A stretch of DNA of 64,000 nt. It comes from DASZUK01 sp963844575 (lineage in GTDB: Bacteria > Actinomycetota > Acidimicrobiia > Acidimicrobiales > RAAP-2). Below the pieces are notes generated by a model that saw nothing but the letters and a program-made list of their open reading frames with translations, was not told where the DNA came from and made no database searches. Positions 14,990-24,169 of this stretch are shown in pieces. The stretch spans positions 3,286,001-3,350,000 of the forward strand of contig CAWJOU010000005.1 in NCBI GenBank assembly GCA_963844575.1, in the 5' to 3' direction. Numbering within the stretch: the stretch's first letter is position 1; each line of letters opens with the position of its first letter. Made by a program: the position numbers and the translations under genes.

Positions 14990-17455
14990 ATGACGCCCGT
15001 GCAGCACGATCGAGACGGCGAGATGACCTATCCCGTGACGACCGAGCCTCTCCGCTGGGACCTGCTCCACAAGATGGACGCCTACTGGCGCGCCGCCAAC
15101 TACCTCTCGGTCGGCCAGCTCTACCTCTACGACAACCCGCTGCTCAGGAAGCCGCTGGAACTGGCCCACGTAAAGCCGCTCGTGGTCGGGCACTGGGGCA
15201 CGACGCCGGGGCAGAACTTCATCTACGTGCACTTGAACCGGGTGATCAAGGAGCGTGACCTCGACATGTTCTACGTCGCCGGTCCCGGTCACGGCGGCCC
15301 GGCGCTGGTGGCGAACACCTACCTGGAGGGCACCTACAGCGAGGTCTATCCCGACGTGAGCCGGGACGAGGTGGGGCTGAAGCGGCTGTTCACTCAGTTC
15401 TCGTTCCCGGGTGGCATCTCCAGCCACGTCGCCCCGACGACGCCGGGGTCGATCCACGAGGGCGGCGAGCTCGGGTACTCGCTCAGCCACGCCTTCGGCG
15501 CCGCGTTCGACAACCCCGAGCTCATCGTGGCTTGCGTCATCGGTGATGGGGAGGCCGAGACCGGCCCGCTGGCGACCGCCTGGCACTCCAACAAGTTCCT
15601 CAACCCGATCACCGACGGGGCAGTGCTGCCGATCCTGCATCTCAACGGCTACAAGATCAGCAACCCGACGGTGCTGGCCCGCATCGAGCCCGAGGAGCTC
15701 GAGCAGTTCCTCCGGGGCTGCGGGTGGACGCCGCACTTCGTCGAAGGCGACGATCCCGAGCAGATGCACCAGCTCATGGCGGGCGCCCTGGACCAAGCCA
15801 TCACGGAGATCCGGCAGTTCCAAGACGATGCCCGCCAGGGCGGCCTCACCACTCGGCCACGCTGGCCGATGATCGTGCTCCGCTCACCCAAGGGCTGGAC
15901 GGGCCCGAAGGTCGTCGACGGCCTGGAGATCGAGGGCACGTTCCGGTCTCACCAGGTGCCGCTCCTCGTGGACTCCGACCACCCAGACCATGTCGAGCTC
16001 CTCGAGCGTTGGATGAAGAGCTACCGCCCCGAAGAGCTGTTCGACGAGGACGGCCAGCTCTGGCCGGAGCTGGCCGAGCTGGCGCCGACCGGCAATCGGC
16101 GGATGGGTGCCAACCCCCACGCCAACGGCGGCACGCTGTTGCGAGACCTGCGTATGCCGGACTTCTGTGATCATGCCGTCTCCGTGCCTTCCCCCGGTGC
16201 GGTCGACGGCCAGGACACGCTCGTGCTCGGTGAGTTCCTCCGCGATGTGATCGCGCTCAACAACGACCGCCGACACTTCCGGATCTTCGGTCCCGACGAG
16301 ACGCTGTCGAACATGTTGGGTGCGGTCTTCGGGGTCACCAACCGTCAGTGGAACGCCGGAACGGTCGAGAACGACGAGTTCCTCGCCCCGGAGGGGCGCG
16401 TGCTCGATTCGATGCTGAGCGAGCACCAGAGCCAGGGCTGGCTGGAGGGCTATCTACTCACCGGACGGCATGGGCTGTTCAACTGCTACGAGGCCTTCAT
16501 CCACATCGTCGACTCCATGTTCAACCAGCACGCCAAGTGGCTCAAGGTCACCTCGCAGCTGCCGTGGCGCCGGGAGATCGCCTCGCTGAACTACCTGCTC
16601 GTCTCGCATGTCTGGCAGCAGGACCACAACGGCTTCACCCACCAGGACCCCGGCTTTCTCGACCACGTCGTCAACAAGAAGGCCGACATCGTCCGGGTCT
16701 ACCTTCCTCCCGACGCCAACTGCCTCCTGTCGGTCGCTGATCACTGTCTGCGTAGCCGCAACTACGTGAACGTCGTGGTGGCGGGCAAGCGGGCGATGCC
16801 CCAATGGCTGACCATGGACCAGGCGATCGTGCACTGCACGGAGGGGATCGGGATCTGGGAGTGGGCCAGCAACGACCAGGGTGCGGAGCCCGACGTCGTC
16901 CTCGCCTGCTGCGGCGACACGCCGACCCTCGAGGTCCTGGCCGCCGCGTCGATCCTCCGCCAATACCTCCCCGAGCTCAAGGTCCGGGTGGTCAACGTGG
17001 TGGACCTCATGAAGCTCCAACCCAGCACCGAGCATCCTCACGGGCTGAGCGATGCCGACTATGACTCGATCTTCACCACGGACAAGCACGTCATCTTCGG
17101 CTTCCATGGCTACCCCTGGTTGATCCATCGACTGGCCTATCGCCGGACGAACCCGAACCTCCACGTACGCGGCTACACGGAAGAGGGCACGATCACCACC
17201 CCCTTCGACCTGCGGGTGCAGAACGGCCTCGACCGTTTCCACCTGGTCCAGGACGTCATCGATCGTCTCCCGCAGCTGGGGGCCACCGGGAGCTACCTCA
17301 AGCAAACGATGCAGGACAAGCTGATCGAGCACACGCGCTACATCGACACCCATGGCCAGGACATGCCCGAAGTCCTGAACTGGAAGTGGGACGCGGCGGC
17401 GGTGCCGCAGGCGCGTGGCCCGATCGAGTCCTCTGCTCCTCGATCAGAGCCATAG
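14990..17455 (+). CDS. xfp: Xylulose-5-phosphate / fructose-6-phosphate phosphoketolase
   Basis: An 821-aa ThDP enzyme that splits xylulose-5-P or fructose-6-P with phosphate into acetyl phosphate plus glyceraldehyde-3-P or erythrose-4-P. Diagnostic stretches: WRAANYLSVGQLYLYDNPLL, GHWGTTPGQNFIYVHLNR, GPGHGGPALVANTYLEGTYS, the SFPGGISSHVAPTTPGSIHE active-site block, and the ThDP/Mg motif GDGEAETGPLATAWHSNKFL. Length is normal for the family (about 790-830). ATG 14990 is chosen; the track of in-frame codons continues back to a TTG inside the DosR-type box, which is not credible. Acetate kinase follows after 17 bases, giving one ATP per acetyl phosphate. Confidence 0.97.
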   Translation: MTPVQHDRDGEMTYPVTTEPLRWDLLHKMDAYWRAANYLSVGQLYLYDNPLLRKPLELAHVKPLVVGHWGTTPGQNFIYVHLNRVIKERDLDMFYVAGPGHGGPALVANTYLEGTYSEVYPDVSRDEVGLKRLFTQFSFPGGISSHVAPTTPGSIHEGGELGYSLSHAFGAAFDNPELIVACVIGDGEAETGPLATAWHSNKFLNPITDGAVLPILHLNGYKISNPTVLARIEPEELEQFLRGCGWTPHFVEGDDPEQMHQLMAGALDQAITEIRQFQDDARQGGLTTRPRWPMIVLRSPKGWTGPKVVDGLEIEGTFRSHQVPLLVDSDHPDHVELLERWMKSYRPEELFDEDGQLWPELAELAPTGNRRMGANPHANGGTLLRDLRMPDFCDHAVSVPSPGAVDGQDTLVLGEFLRDVIALNNDRRHFRIFGPDETLSNMLGAVFGVTNRQWNAGTVENDEFLAPEGRVLDSMLSEHQSQGWLEGYLLTGRHGLFNCYEAFIHIVDSMFNQHAKWLKVTSQLPWRREIASLNYLLVSHVWQQDHNGFTHQDPGFLDHVVNKKADIVRVYLPPDANCLLSVADHCLRSRNYVNVVVAGKRAMPQWLTMDQAIVHCTEGIGIWEWASNDQGAEPDVVLACCGDTPTLEVLAAASILRQYLPELKVRVVNVVDLMKLQPSTEHPHGLSDADYDSIFTTDKHVIFGFHGYPWLIHRLAYRRTNPNLHVRGYTEEGTITTPFDLRVQNGLDRFHLVQDVIDRLPQLGATGSYLKQTMQDKLIEHTRYIDTHGQDMPEVLNWKWDAAAVPQARGPIESSAPRSEP

Positions 17456-17472
17456 GCGAGCCCGTCGACGAC

Positions 17473-18588
17473 ATGAGGGTGCTCGTGATCAACGCCGGGT
17501 CGTCCAGCGTGAAATTGCGGATCGTGGACGGCGACGACCAGCTGGTGGAGAGGCGGGACCTGGGCCCTCCCGACCACCACCTGGCCGCCCAGCTCGGCGA
17601 CTTCCTGCACGACGCCGAAGCGTTCGACGTCGTCGGCCACCGGGTGGTCCACGGCGGGTCCCGCTTTACCGGCGCGGTGCTGGTCGACGCCAGCGTCCGA
17701 GAGGCACTCGACGGCCTCAACGAACTGGCCCCGTTGCACAACCCACCCGCCCTGGTCGGGATCGACGCCGTGGCCCGTCTGGTCGTTGGTGTGCCCCAGG
17801 TGGCGTGCTTCGACACCGGGTTCCACGCCAGCCTGCCCCCGGCGGCGACCACCTATGCCGTGCCCGCGGATTGGGTGGCTCGTTGGGGGATCCGCCGCTA
17901 CGGGTTCCATGGGATCAGCTGTGCCTGGGCCTCCCGCCGGGTGGCAGAGCTATTCGGCTGCCCGCCCGATCGGCTCCGACTGGTGGTCTGTCACTTGGGT
18001 GCCGGCGCCTCGGCCACCTCGATCGGCGGAGGCCGCTCGGCTGACACCACGATGGGGTTCACGCCGCTCGAAGGCCTGGTCATGGCCACCCGCGGCGGCG
18101 ACCTCGACCCCGGTGCGCTGCTGTTCGCCCTCGGCCGCGGGCTGGACGCCACCGAAGCCGGCGACGATCTCGAGCACCGGGCTGGCCTGCTCGGGCTCTC
18201 GGGTGGGACCAGCAGCGATATGCGCCAGCTGCTCGCCCACCGGGCCGCGGGCGACCAGGCGGCGGGGCTGGCCATCTCGGTGTACCTCCACCGGCTGCGG
18301 GCCAAGATCGCGGCGATGATGGCGGCGACCGAGGGGACCGATGCGCTGGTGTTCACCGGCGGGGTCGGCGAAGGCTCGGGGGTGGTCCGGGCCGAGGTAT
18401 GTGAGGGTCTCGGATGGCTGGGCGTCACCCTCGATCACGACGCCAACGACGCGGTCGACGTCGCCGACGCCGAGATCTCGACCGATGGCGCTCCGGTCCG
18501 CACCTTCGTCGTCCACGCCCGCGAGGAGCTCCAGATCGCTCATGAGTGCCGGCAACTGCTCGCTCGCCGCCCGACGGCCGCCCGATAA
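17473..18588 (+). CDS. ackA: Acetate kinase
   Basis: A 371-aa ASKHA-fold kinase that converts acetyl phosphate and ADP to acetate and ATP. The N-terminus MRVLVINAGSSSVKLRIVDG is the family phosphate-1 motif. GHRVVHGG, the FDTGFHASLP active-site loop, RRYGFHGISC, the adenine-site LGAGASATSIGGGRS, and FTGGVGEGS follow in order. Slightly shorter than the usual ~400 aa. The start is ATG 17473, 17 bases after the phosphoketolase stop; no strong ribosome site, so coupling to the upstream gene is likely. Shares the DosR-type promoter upstream of xfp. Confidence 0.95.
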   Translation: MRVLVINAGSSSVKLRIVDGDDQLVERRDLGPPDHHLAAQLGDFLHDAEAFDVVGHRVVHGGSRFTGAVLVDASVREALDGLNELAPLHNPPALVGIDAVARLVVGVPQVACFDTGFHASLPPAATTYAVPADWVARWGIRRYGFHGISCAWASRRVAELFGCPPDRLRLVVCHLGAGASATSIGGGRSADTTMGFTPLEGLVMATRGGDLDPGALLFALGRGLDATEAGDDLEHRAGLLGLSGGTSSDMRQLLAHRAAGDQAAGLAISVYLHRLRAKIAAMMAATEGTDALVFTGGVGEGSGVVRAEVCEGLGWLGVTLDHDANDAVDVADAEISTDGAPVRTFVVHAREELQIAHECRQLLARRPTAAR

Positions 18589-21521
18589 GCGTAGAGACCA
18601 TCCGCCCCCTACGCACCCAGCTCCTCGACCAGACGTTCGAGGCGTTGGTCTTCGATTGGGACGGCACGGCGGTCCCTGACCGCCAGGCCGATGCCGGTCC
18701 GCTGCGAGCGCGTCTCGAAGCCCTCAGTGCCGCCGGCGCGTCCGTCTTCATCGTGAGTGGCACCCACCTGGGCAACGTCGATGGCCAACTGCAGGCCCGT
18801 CCACCCGGTCCTGGACTCCTTCACCTGTGTCTCAACCGGGGTTCGGAGGTGTTCTCGGTAGGCGAAGGCGGCCCGACCCTCATCGAACGGCGAGTAGCCA
18901 GCCCCGAGGAAGATCGAGCGCTGGACAAGGCGGCGGACGACACCGTCGAGCTGCTCGCGCGCCGCGGCCTACACGCCCAGGTGGTTGCGGGACGGCTCAA
19001 CCGACGGAAGGTCGACCTCATCCCCGAACCGGCGTGGACCAATCCTCCGAAGGCCCGCATCGGTGATCTGGTCGAGGCGGTAACCAGTCGCCTCCGCGCC
19101 GCCAAGATCGACGGTCTGGCCGAGGTAGCCGAGATCGCCGCCGCGGCCGCTCGACGTGCCGGACTGCCCGAAGCCAGGATCACTACCGACGTCAAACACG
19201 TAGAGATCGGGCTGACTGACAAGGCCGACTCGGCCAACTGGGCGGCCGCCTGGCTGGCCGAGCAGGGGGTCACCGGTCAGCTGATCCTCATCGTCGGGGA
19301 CGAGCTGGGCTCCCTGGGCGGCGTTGCGGGCAGCGATTCGCTCATGATGGTCGACGGTGTGGCTCGGGCACCGGTCGTGTCGGTGGGGGTGGAGCCCGAA
19401 GGCGTTCCCGCCGCTGTCGTACATGTGGGCGGGGGGCCGGCCCAGCTCCTGTCGTTGCTCGACGGGCAGTTGGACCGGCGTAGGGCTGGCCGGGTGCCGT
19501 CGATCGACCGGGATCCGGCTTGGGTCCTCGCCCTGCCCGAGCGTCGTCTCGGCATCCGGGCGGCCGAAGCCCTCGGCACCCTCGCCAACGGCCGGGTCGG
19601 CACGCGGGGCTCCCGAGAAGAGGAGGTGACCGGCGGCCTGCCGTCGCTCACCGCCAGCGGCATCTATTGCCGCGACGGTCTCCTGCCCGGCCCGACGTGG
19701 ACCTCGCTCCAGCTGGACGGGACCGAGGTCCATCTCGGGGACGACGAGCGGCTGGTCGACCTTCGAACCGGCGTGCTGGCCAGGGTCGGCAACGGCAACG
19801 ACGAACTGCGGTCGCTCCGGTTCGTCTCGGTTGCCGACCGAGCCGCCCTCGCCCTGCGGGCCGAGGCCACCCCCTCACGACTTCATTCCGGCCTGCCGCT
19901 GTCGATGCCGACGGCGGCACCGGGGTTCGAGCAAGCAACCCACGGCGAGGTGGCGATCGCTCGAACCGGAACGCCGGGGAACGGTGGGATCGTCGTCGCC
20001 GTCCGCGACCGGGAGGAGGTGGCCGGGAAGCGCCGCACGGTGCAGCGGCTGGCCGCCTGGGTGGCCTCTGCCACCGGCGAACCGGACGCGGCCGAAGCAG
20101 TCGAGGCGCTCGAGCGCTTCGAGGTGACGGGTTTCGATCGCCTTCTGGCCGGCCATCGCCGCGCCTGGGCGCGGCGATGGGCCGATGCCGAGGTCTCGAT
20201 CGACGGGGATCCCGAGCTCCAGCTGGCAGCCCGGTTCGCCATGTTCCACCTCCTATCGGCCGCCGCCGAGGGGGGCGAGGTCGCCGTCGGCGCTCGTGGC
20301 CTGAGTGGCGACGCCTACAGGGGCCACGTTTTCTGGGATGCCGACGTCTACGTACTGCCGGTATTGGCGGCGGTAGCCCCGGCCGCGGCCCGGGCCATGC
20401 TCGAGTACCGGATCCGGCGGTTGCCGGCGGCCCGGGAGGCCGCCACCAAGCTCGGCCGCCGAGGGGCCCGCTTTCCGTGGGAGTCGGCCCGCGACGGTCA
20501 AGACGTGACCCCGCGACGAATCGCCGGGCGCGACGGGGAGCCGGTCAAGATCTGGACGGGCGAAACCGAAGAGCACATCGTGGCCGACGTGGCCTGGGCG
20601 GCCAACCACTACGCCGAATGGACGGGTGACCGCGGCTTCCTCGACGGTCCGGGCGGTGATCTCGTGGTCGACACCGCCCGCTACTGGGCGAGCCGAGTCC
20701 GCATCGACGACCGAGGTCGCGGTCATATCGAGGGAGTGATGGGACCCGACGAGTACCACGAGCCGGTGGACGACAACGCCTTCACCAATGTGATGGCCCG
20801 CTGGAACCTCCGGGCCGGCGCCGACGTGGTCGGCCAATCGGGCGATCGATCCACGGCCGCCGACTGGTCCCGGCTGGCGACCCAGCTGGTCGATGGATGG
20901 GATCCGCGGCGCGCCATCTACGAGCAGTTCGCCGGCTACTTCGACCTAGAGCCGCTGATGGCGGCCGAGGTGGCACCACCGCCGGTCGCCGCCGACTTGG
21001 TGTTGGGCCCCGAACGGGTCGCCCGATCGCAGCTGGTGAAGCAGGCCGACGTCCTCATGCTCCACCACCTGATCCCCGACGAGGTGGTGCCCGGCTCACT
21101 TGCCCGTTGCCTTGACTTCTACGAGCCCCGGACGGTGCACGGCAGCTCCCTGTCCCCCGCCATCCACGCCTCCCTCCTCGCCCGAGCGGGCGAACCGGAT
21201 CAGGCGCTGGCCCTGCTGCGGCTCGCCGCCCGGATCGACTTGGACGATCTCAGCGGGACGACCTCGGGGGGTTTGCACTTGGCCGCCATGGGAGGCCTCT
21301 GGCAAGCCCTGGCCTGGGGGTTTCTGGGGCTACGGGCACGAGGCGGTGTGCTCTGGATCGATCCACGCCTCCCGGCAGCGTGGAATGCCCTGGCCCTCCG
21401 GTTCCGGGTCTTCGGGAACCCGGTGACCGTCCGAGCCGAACCCGGTGGCGTGACGGTCGCCTGCGCGGTACCGATGCGCGTCCGGATTGCCGACCGGGCC
21501 CCGGTCCGCTGCGAACCTTGA
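18546..21521 (+). CDS. HAD-domain / GH65 glycoside phosphorylase fusion
   Basis: A 991-aa two-module protein. Residues about 25-300 are a HAD phosphatase-like domain with DXD-type motif I (VFDWDGTAVPDR) and a TPP-like layout ending LILIVGDELGS. Residues about 320-991 are a GH65 phosphorylase (kojibiose/maltose/trehalose type): HVFWDADVYVLPVL, FPWESA..G, and the catalytic acid Glu736 in VMGPDEYHEPVDDNAFTN, then the phosphate site near HGSSLSPAIHA. This resembles the mycobacterial OtsB1/Rv2006 architecture, itself a DosR-regulon gene (from memory). It phosphorolyses an alpha-glucoside to glucose-1-P, feeding the upstream route. The only start in frame is GTG 18546, overlapping ackA by 43 bases. 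Confidence 0.85.
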   Translation: MPATARSPPDGRPISVETIRPLRTQLLDQTFEALVFDWDGTAVPDRQADAGPLRARLEALSAAGASVFIVSGTHLGNVDGQLQARPPGPGLLHLCLNRGSEVFSVGEGGPTLIERRVASPEEDRALDKAADDTVELLARRGLHAQVVAGRLNRRKVDLIPEPAWTNPPKARIGDLVEAVTSRLRAAKIDGLAEVAEIAAAAARRAGLPEARITTDVKHVEIGLTDKADSANWAAAWLAEQGVTGQLILIVGDELGSLGGVAGSDSLMMVDGVARAPVVSVGVEPEGVPAAVVHVGGGPAQLLSLLDGQLDRRRAGRVPSIDRDPAWVLALPERRLGIRAAEALGTLANGRVGTRGSREEEVTGGLPSLTASGIYCRDGLLPGPTWTSLQLDGTEVHLGDDERLVDLRTGVLARVGNGNDELRSLRFVSVADRAALALRAEATPSRLHSGLPLSMPTAAPGFEQATHGEVAIARTGTPGNGGIVVAVRDREEVAGKRRTVQRLAAWVASATGEPDAAEAVEALERFEVTGFDRLLAGHRRAWARRWADAEVSIDGDPELQLAARFAMFHLLSAAAEGGEVAVGARGLSGDAYRGHVFWDADVYVLPVLAAVAPAAARAMLEYRIRRLPAAREAATKLGRRGARFPWESARDGQDVTPRRIAGRDGEPVKIWTGETEEHIVADVAWAANHYAEWTGDRGFLDGPGGDLVVDTARYWASRVRIDDRGRGHIEGVMGPDEYHEPVDDNAFTNVMARWNLRAGADVVGQSGDRSTAADWSRLATQLVDGWDPRRAIYEQFAGYFDLEPLMAAEVAPPPVAADLVLGPERVARSQLVKQADVLMLHHLIPDEVVPGSLARCLDFYEPRTVHGSSLSPAIHASLLARAGEPDQALALLRLAARIDLDDLSGTTSGGLHLAAMGGLWQALAWGFLGLRARGGVLWIDPRLPAAWNALALRFRVFGNPVTVRAEPGGVTVACAVPMRVRIADRAPVRCEP

Positions 21522-21561
21522 ACCGGCCTGGGTCTGACGGAGGCTCGTCCGCTTTGATGTC

Positions 21562-22521
21562 TCATGCCGCGTTGGCCTGAGGATGCGAAGCGTAGTGGTC
21601 GGCTTCGACCTCGGCCGGGGACCGGTCGTCGAGCTCGGAGTGGAGCCGTTCTTCGTTGAACCACGACACCCAGGCGCAGGTGGCGATCTCCAGATCGTCG
21701 AGCCCCTTCCAGGGTCCGCCGTTGGCCGCCAGGGCGGCCGGGTTGCGGTGCAGCTCGGTCTTGAAGATGCCGTTGGTCGTCTCCGCCAGAGCGTTGTCAT
21801 AGCTGTCGCCGATGGTCCCGATCGACGGCGCCGCTCCGATCTCTTCCAACCGCTCGGTGTAGGCGATAGACGTGTATTGCGAGCCGGCATCGGAGTGACA
21901 GATGACGCCATGGACGTCGTTGTGCCGGCGGGTCCACGCCGCCATGTTCAAGGCGTCGAGGACGAGGGTGGTGGTCATCGAACGGGCGGCCTTCCAGCCG
22001 ACGATCCGGCGACTGAACACGTCGGTGACGAAGGCGATGTAGACGATGCCCGACCACGTCGAGCAGTAGGTGAAGTCGCAGACCCAAGTGGCGTCGGGTC
22101 GGGTCGCAGTGAAGTCCCGCTTCACCAGGTCGGGCGCCCGGACGGCGGCCGGGTCGGCCTTGGTGGTGAACCGCTTCTTCGCCCGGGTGGCCCCGCGGAT
22201 GCCCTGGGCCCGCATGAGGCGGGCCACCTGGTCGCGCCCGACATCGATGCCCTGGCGCTGGGCGACCTTCCAGAGCTTGCGGCGTCCGTAGACCGAGTAG
22301 TTCCGGCGCCAGAGCTCGACAAGGGTGGGTCCGAGCTCGGCGTCGCGGACGGCCCGGGCACAGGGCGGCCGGGCCTTGGCGTCGTAGTAGGTGGAGGGGG
22401 CGACCTGCAGCTGCTCGCAGATCGGCTCGACCCCCCATCGACGGCCACCGGTCTGTGTGTCCCGGTGGCCGTCGATGAAGGTGACTACCTCTTCGACCGG
22501 CGGTCGAGCTCCGCCCCGAAG
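21562..22521 (-). CDS. IS3 transposase OrfB (after -1 frameshift)
   Basis: About 320 aa in the OrfB frame, open from the slippery site to the stop at 21562. An N-terminal HTH_21-like part (EPICEQLQVAPSTYY, then NYSVYGRRKLWKVAQRQG) precedes an rve integrase core with DDE residues in TWVCDFTYC, ICHSDAGSQYTS and ALAETTNGIFK. There is no independent start before the frame begins, and a GTG at 22227 is internal, so the protein should be made as an OrfA-OrfB fusion of about 420 aa. All catalytic residues are present, so the element may be active. Confidence 0.88.
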   Translation of the reverse strand, partial: LRGGARPPVEEVVTFIDGHRDTQTGGRRWGVEPICEQLQVAPSTYYDAKARPPCARAVRDAELGPTLVELWRRNYSVYGRRKLWKVAQRQGIDVGRDQVARLMRAQGIRGATRAKKRFTTKADPAAVRAPDLVKRDFTATRPDATWVCDFTYCSTWSGIVYIAFVTDVFSRRIVGWKAARSMTTTLVLDALNMAAWTRRHNDVHGVICHSDAGSQYTSIAYTERLEEIGAAPSIGTIGDSYDNALAETTNGIFKTELHRNPAALAANGGPWKGLDDLEIATCAWVSWFNEERLHSELDDRSPAEVEADHYASHPQANAA

Positions 22522-22817
22522 AAACTGGCTGCTGCCTGCAGGATGTCATTGGCCCGGCGGAGCTCCCGGTTCTCCTTCTCGAGCTCGGTGATCCGCCGGG
22601 CATCGGCCGTCGTCGTCCCCGGTCGAACACCGCCGTCGATCTCGGCCTGCTTCACCCAGGTGCGCAGTGACTCGACGCCGACGCCGAGCTGGCGGGCCAC
22701 CCGAGAGAGCACGCCCGTGTCGCCGGGGTCCTGGCGCCGGAGCTCGTGCACCATGCGCACGGCTCGCTCCTTCAGTTCCGGCGGGTACCGCCTCTGGGCA
22801 GGGTGGTCGTTGTCCAT
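22485..22817 (-). CDS. IS3 transposase OrfA
   Basis: A 110-aa helix-turn-helix protein (YPPELKERAVRMVHEL, then LSRVARQLGVGVESLRTWV) with a C-terminal leucine-zipper-like helix (ITELEKENRELRRANDILQ). This is the standard IS3 OrfA layout that binds the terminal repeats. A T-TTC-TTC run at about 22518-22524 (minus strand), encoding the Phe-Phe of ASFFGAEL, lies where the -1 shift into OrfB must occur. ATG 22817 is near the right inverted repeat. Confidence 0.88.
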   Translation of the reverse strand: MDNDHPAQRRYPPELKERAVRMVHELRRQDPGDTGVLSRVARQLGVGVESLRTWVKQAEIDGGVRPGTTTADARRITELEKENRELRRANDILQAAASFFGAELDRRSKR

Positions 22818-22998
22818 GACTCCATCCTCACTTCCAAGGTATGGAGCCTCCGGGGATCCCAGGCCGATTCACCTCCCGGTGCCACGTTCACGGTCAGGCC
22901 GGCCGAAGCGCGAAGGGACAGCTGACGAGGACCGTCATCGCCGCCGTCGACGTCACGACGTCAACGGGGTCCGCATCTCCAACCGGCAGGCGGGAAAT

Positions 22999-23013
22999 GT
23001 GACGTCTGGCCCT
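22999..23013 (+). promoter_or_regulatory. DosR-type box upstream of the PNPOx-like gene
   Basis: GTGACGTCTGGCCCT, 34 bases before the ATG at 23048. This is the same spacing as the box before phosphoketolase, which supports a shared promoter architecture. Confidence 0.6.
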
Positions 23014-23047
23014 GGGAGAGGTCGATCTGAAGGGACAGACTGCACCC

Positions 23048-23473
23048 ATGTGGATCGACAACCGGGGCTCCGAAGTACTGATCAGGGCCGACTGCCTCCG
23101 TCTGGTGGCGACCGAAGCTGCAGACGGCGGCGTCGGTCGGCTGGCCGTCTCGGGAGACCAAGCACCGATCGTGGTCCCCGTCAATTTCTCCTTCTCGGAT
23201 CACCAGGTTTTGGTGCGCGTGGGGGAAGGTTCTCTCTGGCACCAGGCCAAGGGCCAGCTGGTCGCTTTCGAGGTCGACCACATCGATCTCGGATGTGGGG
23301 TGGCTTGGAGCGTGTTGATCCGGGGGTTGGCCACCGAGCTCCCCGATCCCACAGAACCCGGCACACGGCGAACGCCCAACCCGCTGGTTCCCGAACCGGG
23401 GTCGATGATCCTGGCCATCCGTCCCGACGTGGTCACCGGGCGACGGTTCTCCATCTCTCAGAGGGACTCGTAG
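23048..23473 (+). CDS. PNPOx-like split-barrel flavin/F420-type oxidoreductase
   Basis: A 141-aa pyridoxamine-phosphate-oxidase-fold protein. GGVGRLAVSGDQAPIVVPVNF is the first barrel segment, and FEVDHIDLGCGVAWSVLIRGLA is the segment shared with the HTH-PNPOx protein at 7905-8564. Such small proteins bind FMN, F420 or haem, and several belong to the mycobacterial DosR regulon. The cofactor and substrate cannot be assigned. ATG 23048 with AAGGGACAG just upstream. The next gene starts on the base after its stop, so the two are co-transcribed. Confidence 0.82.
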   Translation: MWIDNRGSEVLIRADCLRLVATEAADGGVGRLAVSGDQAPIVVPVNFSFSDHQVLVRVGEGSLWHQAKGQLVAFEVDHIDLGCGVAWSVLIRGLATELPDPTEPGTRRTPNPLVPEPGSMILAIRPDVVTGRRFSISQRDS

Positions 23474-23980
23474 ATGAACACCGTCACACTCAGGAGGGAC
23501 GACCCCCTGGCGGAGCTCGACAACATCGTGGCGAAGGTGGCAGAGAGAGATCGCCAGCGGGCCGCGCAAAACGCTGAAGCGCATGACGAGATGCGGAGGT
23601 TTTTGGCTGCGTTCCACGCCGCCTGCGACGCTGAAGTTCGGCCGGCGATGGAGGCGGTGCTCGAAAGGCTGCGGGAGCACGGTGGTGGTGGCGTCATCGA
23701 ACAGCATCCGGGCGGCGAGGCACGGTTTCGGCACCCCTCCCTGATCCTTTGGATATCGCTGGAAGGAGAGATCGTCGGTGCGCCTCGTGCCGATCTCGAG
23801 CCGTATCTGGAGCTCGAAGCAGACGTGGAGCACCGAGCCATCCAGGTGTCCGAAGGCGACATGTGGCGCAAGGCCGGAGGGAAGCGAAGTGGCCACATCG
23901 GTAGCTGGCAGATGTCCGACCTCACCCGCGAGCACGTCATCGACGAGCTCCTGGCAATCGCCCGCCGTGCTGCCGGCTGA
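23474..23980 (+). CDS. 168-aa protein of unknown function, co-transcribed with the PNPOx gene
   Basis: The ATG directly follows the stop of the upstream gene. The N-terminal ~65 aa are a charged, probably coiled-coil helix (DNIVAKVAERDRQRAAQ), followed by a mixed alpha/beta part (ILWISLEGEIVGAPRADLE) and a C-terminal helix (SDLTREHVIDELLAIARR). No family recognised and no membrane segment or signal peptide. Translational coupling and the DosR-type box before the operon suggest a stress-related role (inference). Confidence 0.7.
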   Translation: MNTVTLRRDDPLAELDNIVAKVAERDRQRAAQNAEAHDEMRRFLAAFHAACDAEVRPAMEAVLERLREHGGGGVIEQHPGGEARFRHPSLILWISLEGEIVGAPRADLEPYLELEADVEHRAIQVSEGDMWRKAGGKRSGHIGSWQMSDLTREHVIDELLAIARRAAG

Positions 23981-24020
23981 CCTGAGGGATCAGTGGCCAT
24001 AGCCGCAGTTGACCGGATCT

Positions 24021-24035
24021 GTGACCTTCGGCCCT
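24021..24035 (+). promoter_or_regulatory. DosR-type box upstream of alcohol dehydrogenase
   Basis: GTGACCTTCGGCCCT, 135 bases before the ATG at 24170; only the second base and one pyrimidine deviate from the consensus. Confidence 0.65.
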
Positions 24036-24169
24036 AGCTCGCCCCGATCGCCCGCCGTACCGTCGAAGTAGAGGCGGTGAAGGGAACGGAGGTCCTTCCC
24101 GTCGCCCGATGGTTCTCGGATGCAGAGCCGGAGTCGAAGTGTGCACTGATCGATCGAAAGGGACCTGCC

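Larger units (their letters stand above)
21529..22861 (-). mobile_element. IS3-family insertion sequence, complete
   Basis: A 1333-bp element with imperfect terminal inverted repeats (21529-21546 and 22844-22861), both beginning TGGG and ending CGGAGGCTC inward. GGCC flanks both ends as a possible 4-bp target duplication, though its palindromic nature leaves the boundary ambiguous. It encodes the usual orfA and orfB joined by -1 frameshifting. It landed 7 bases after the GH65 stop, between regulon genes, and breaks none. Confidence 0.88.

Noticed and set aside
14234..15823. 529-codon minus-strand frame
   Set aside because: Antisense to the sensor kinase and phosphoketolase; no domain-like sequence.
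21797..22630. 277-codon minus-strand frame overlapping the IS3 orfA/orfB junction
   Set aside because: Proline/arginine-rich third frame; the two real IS3 frames carry the HTH and DDE motifs.
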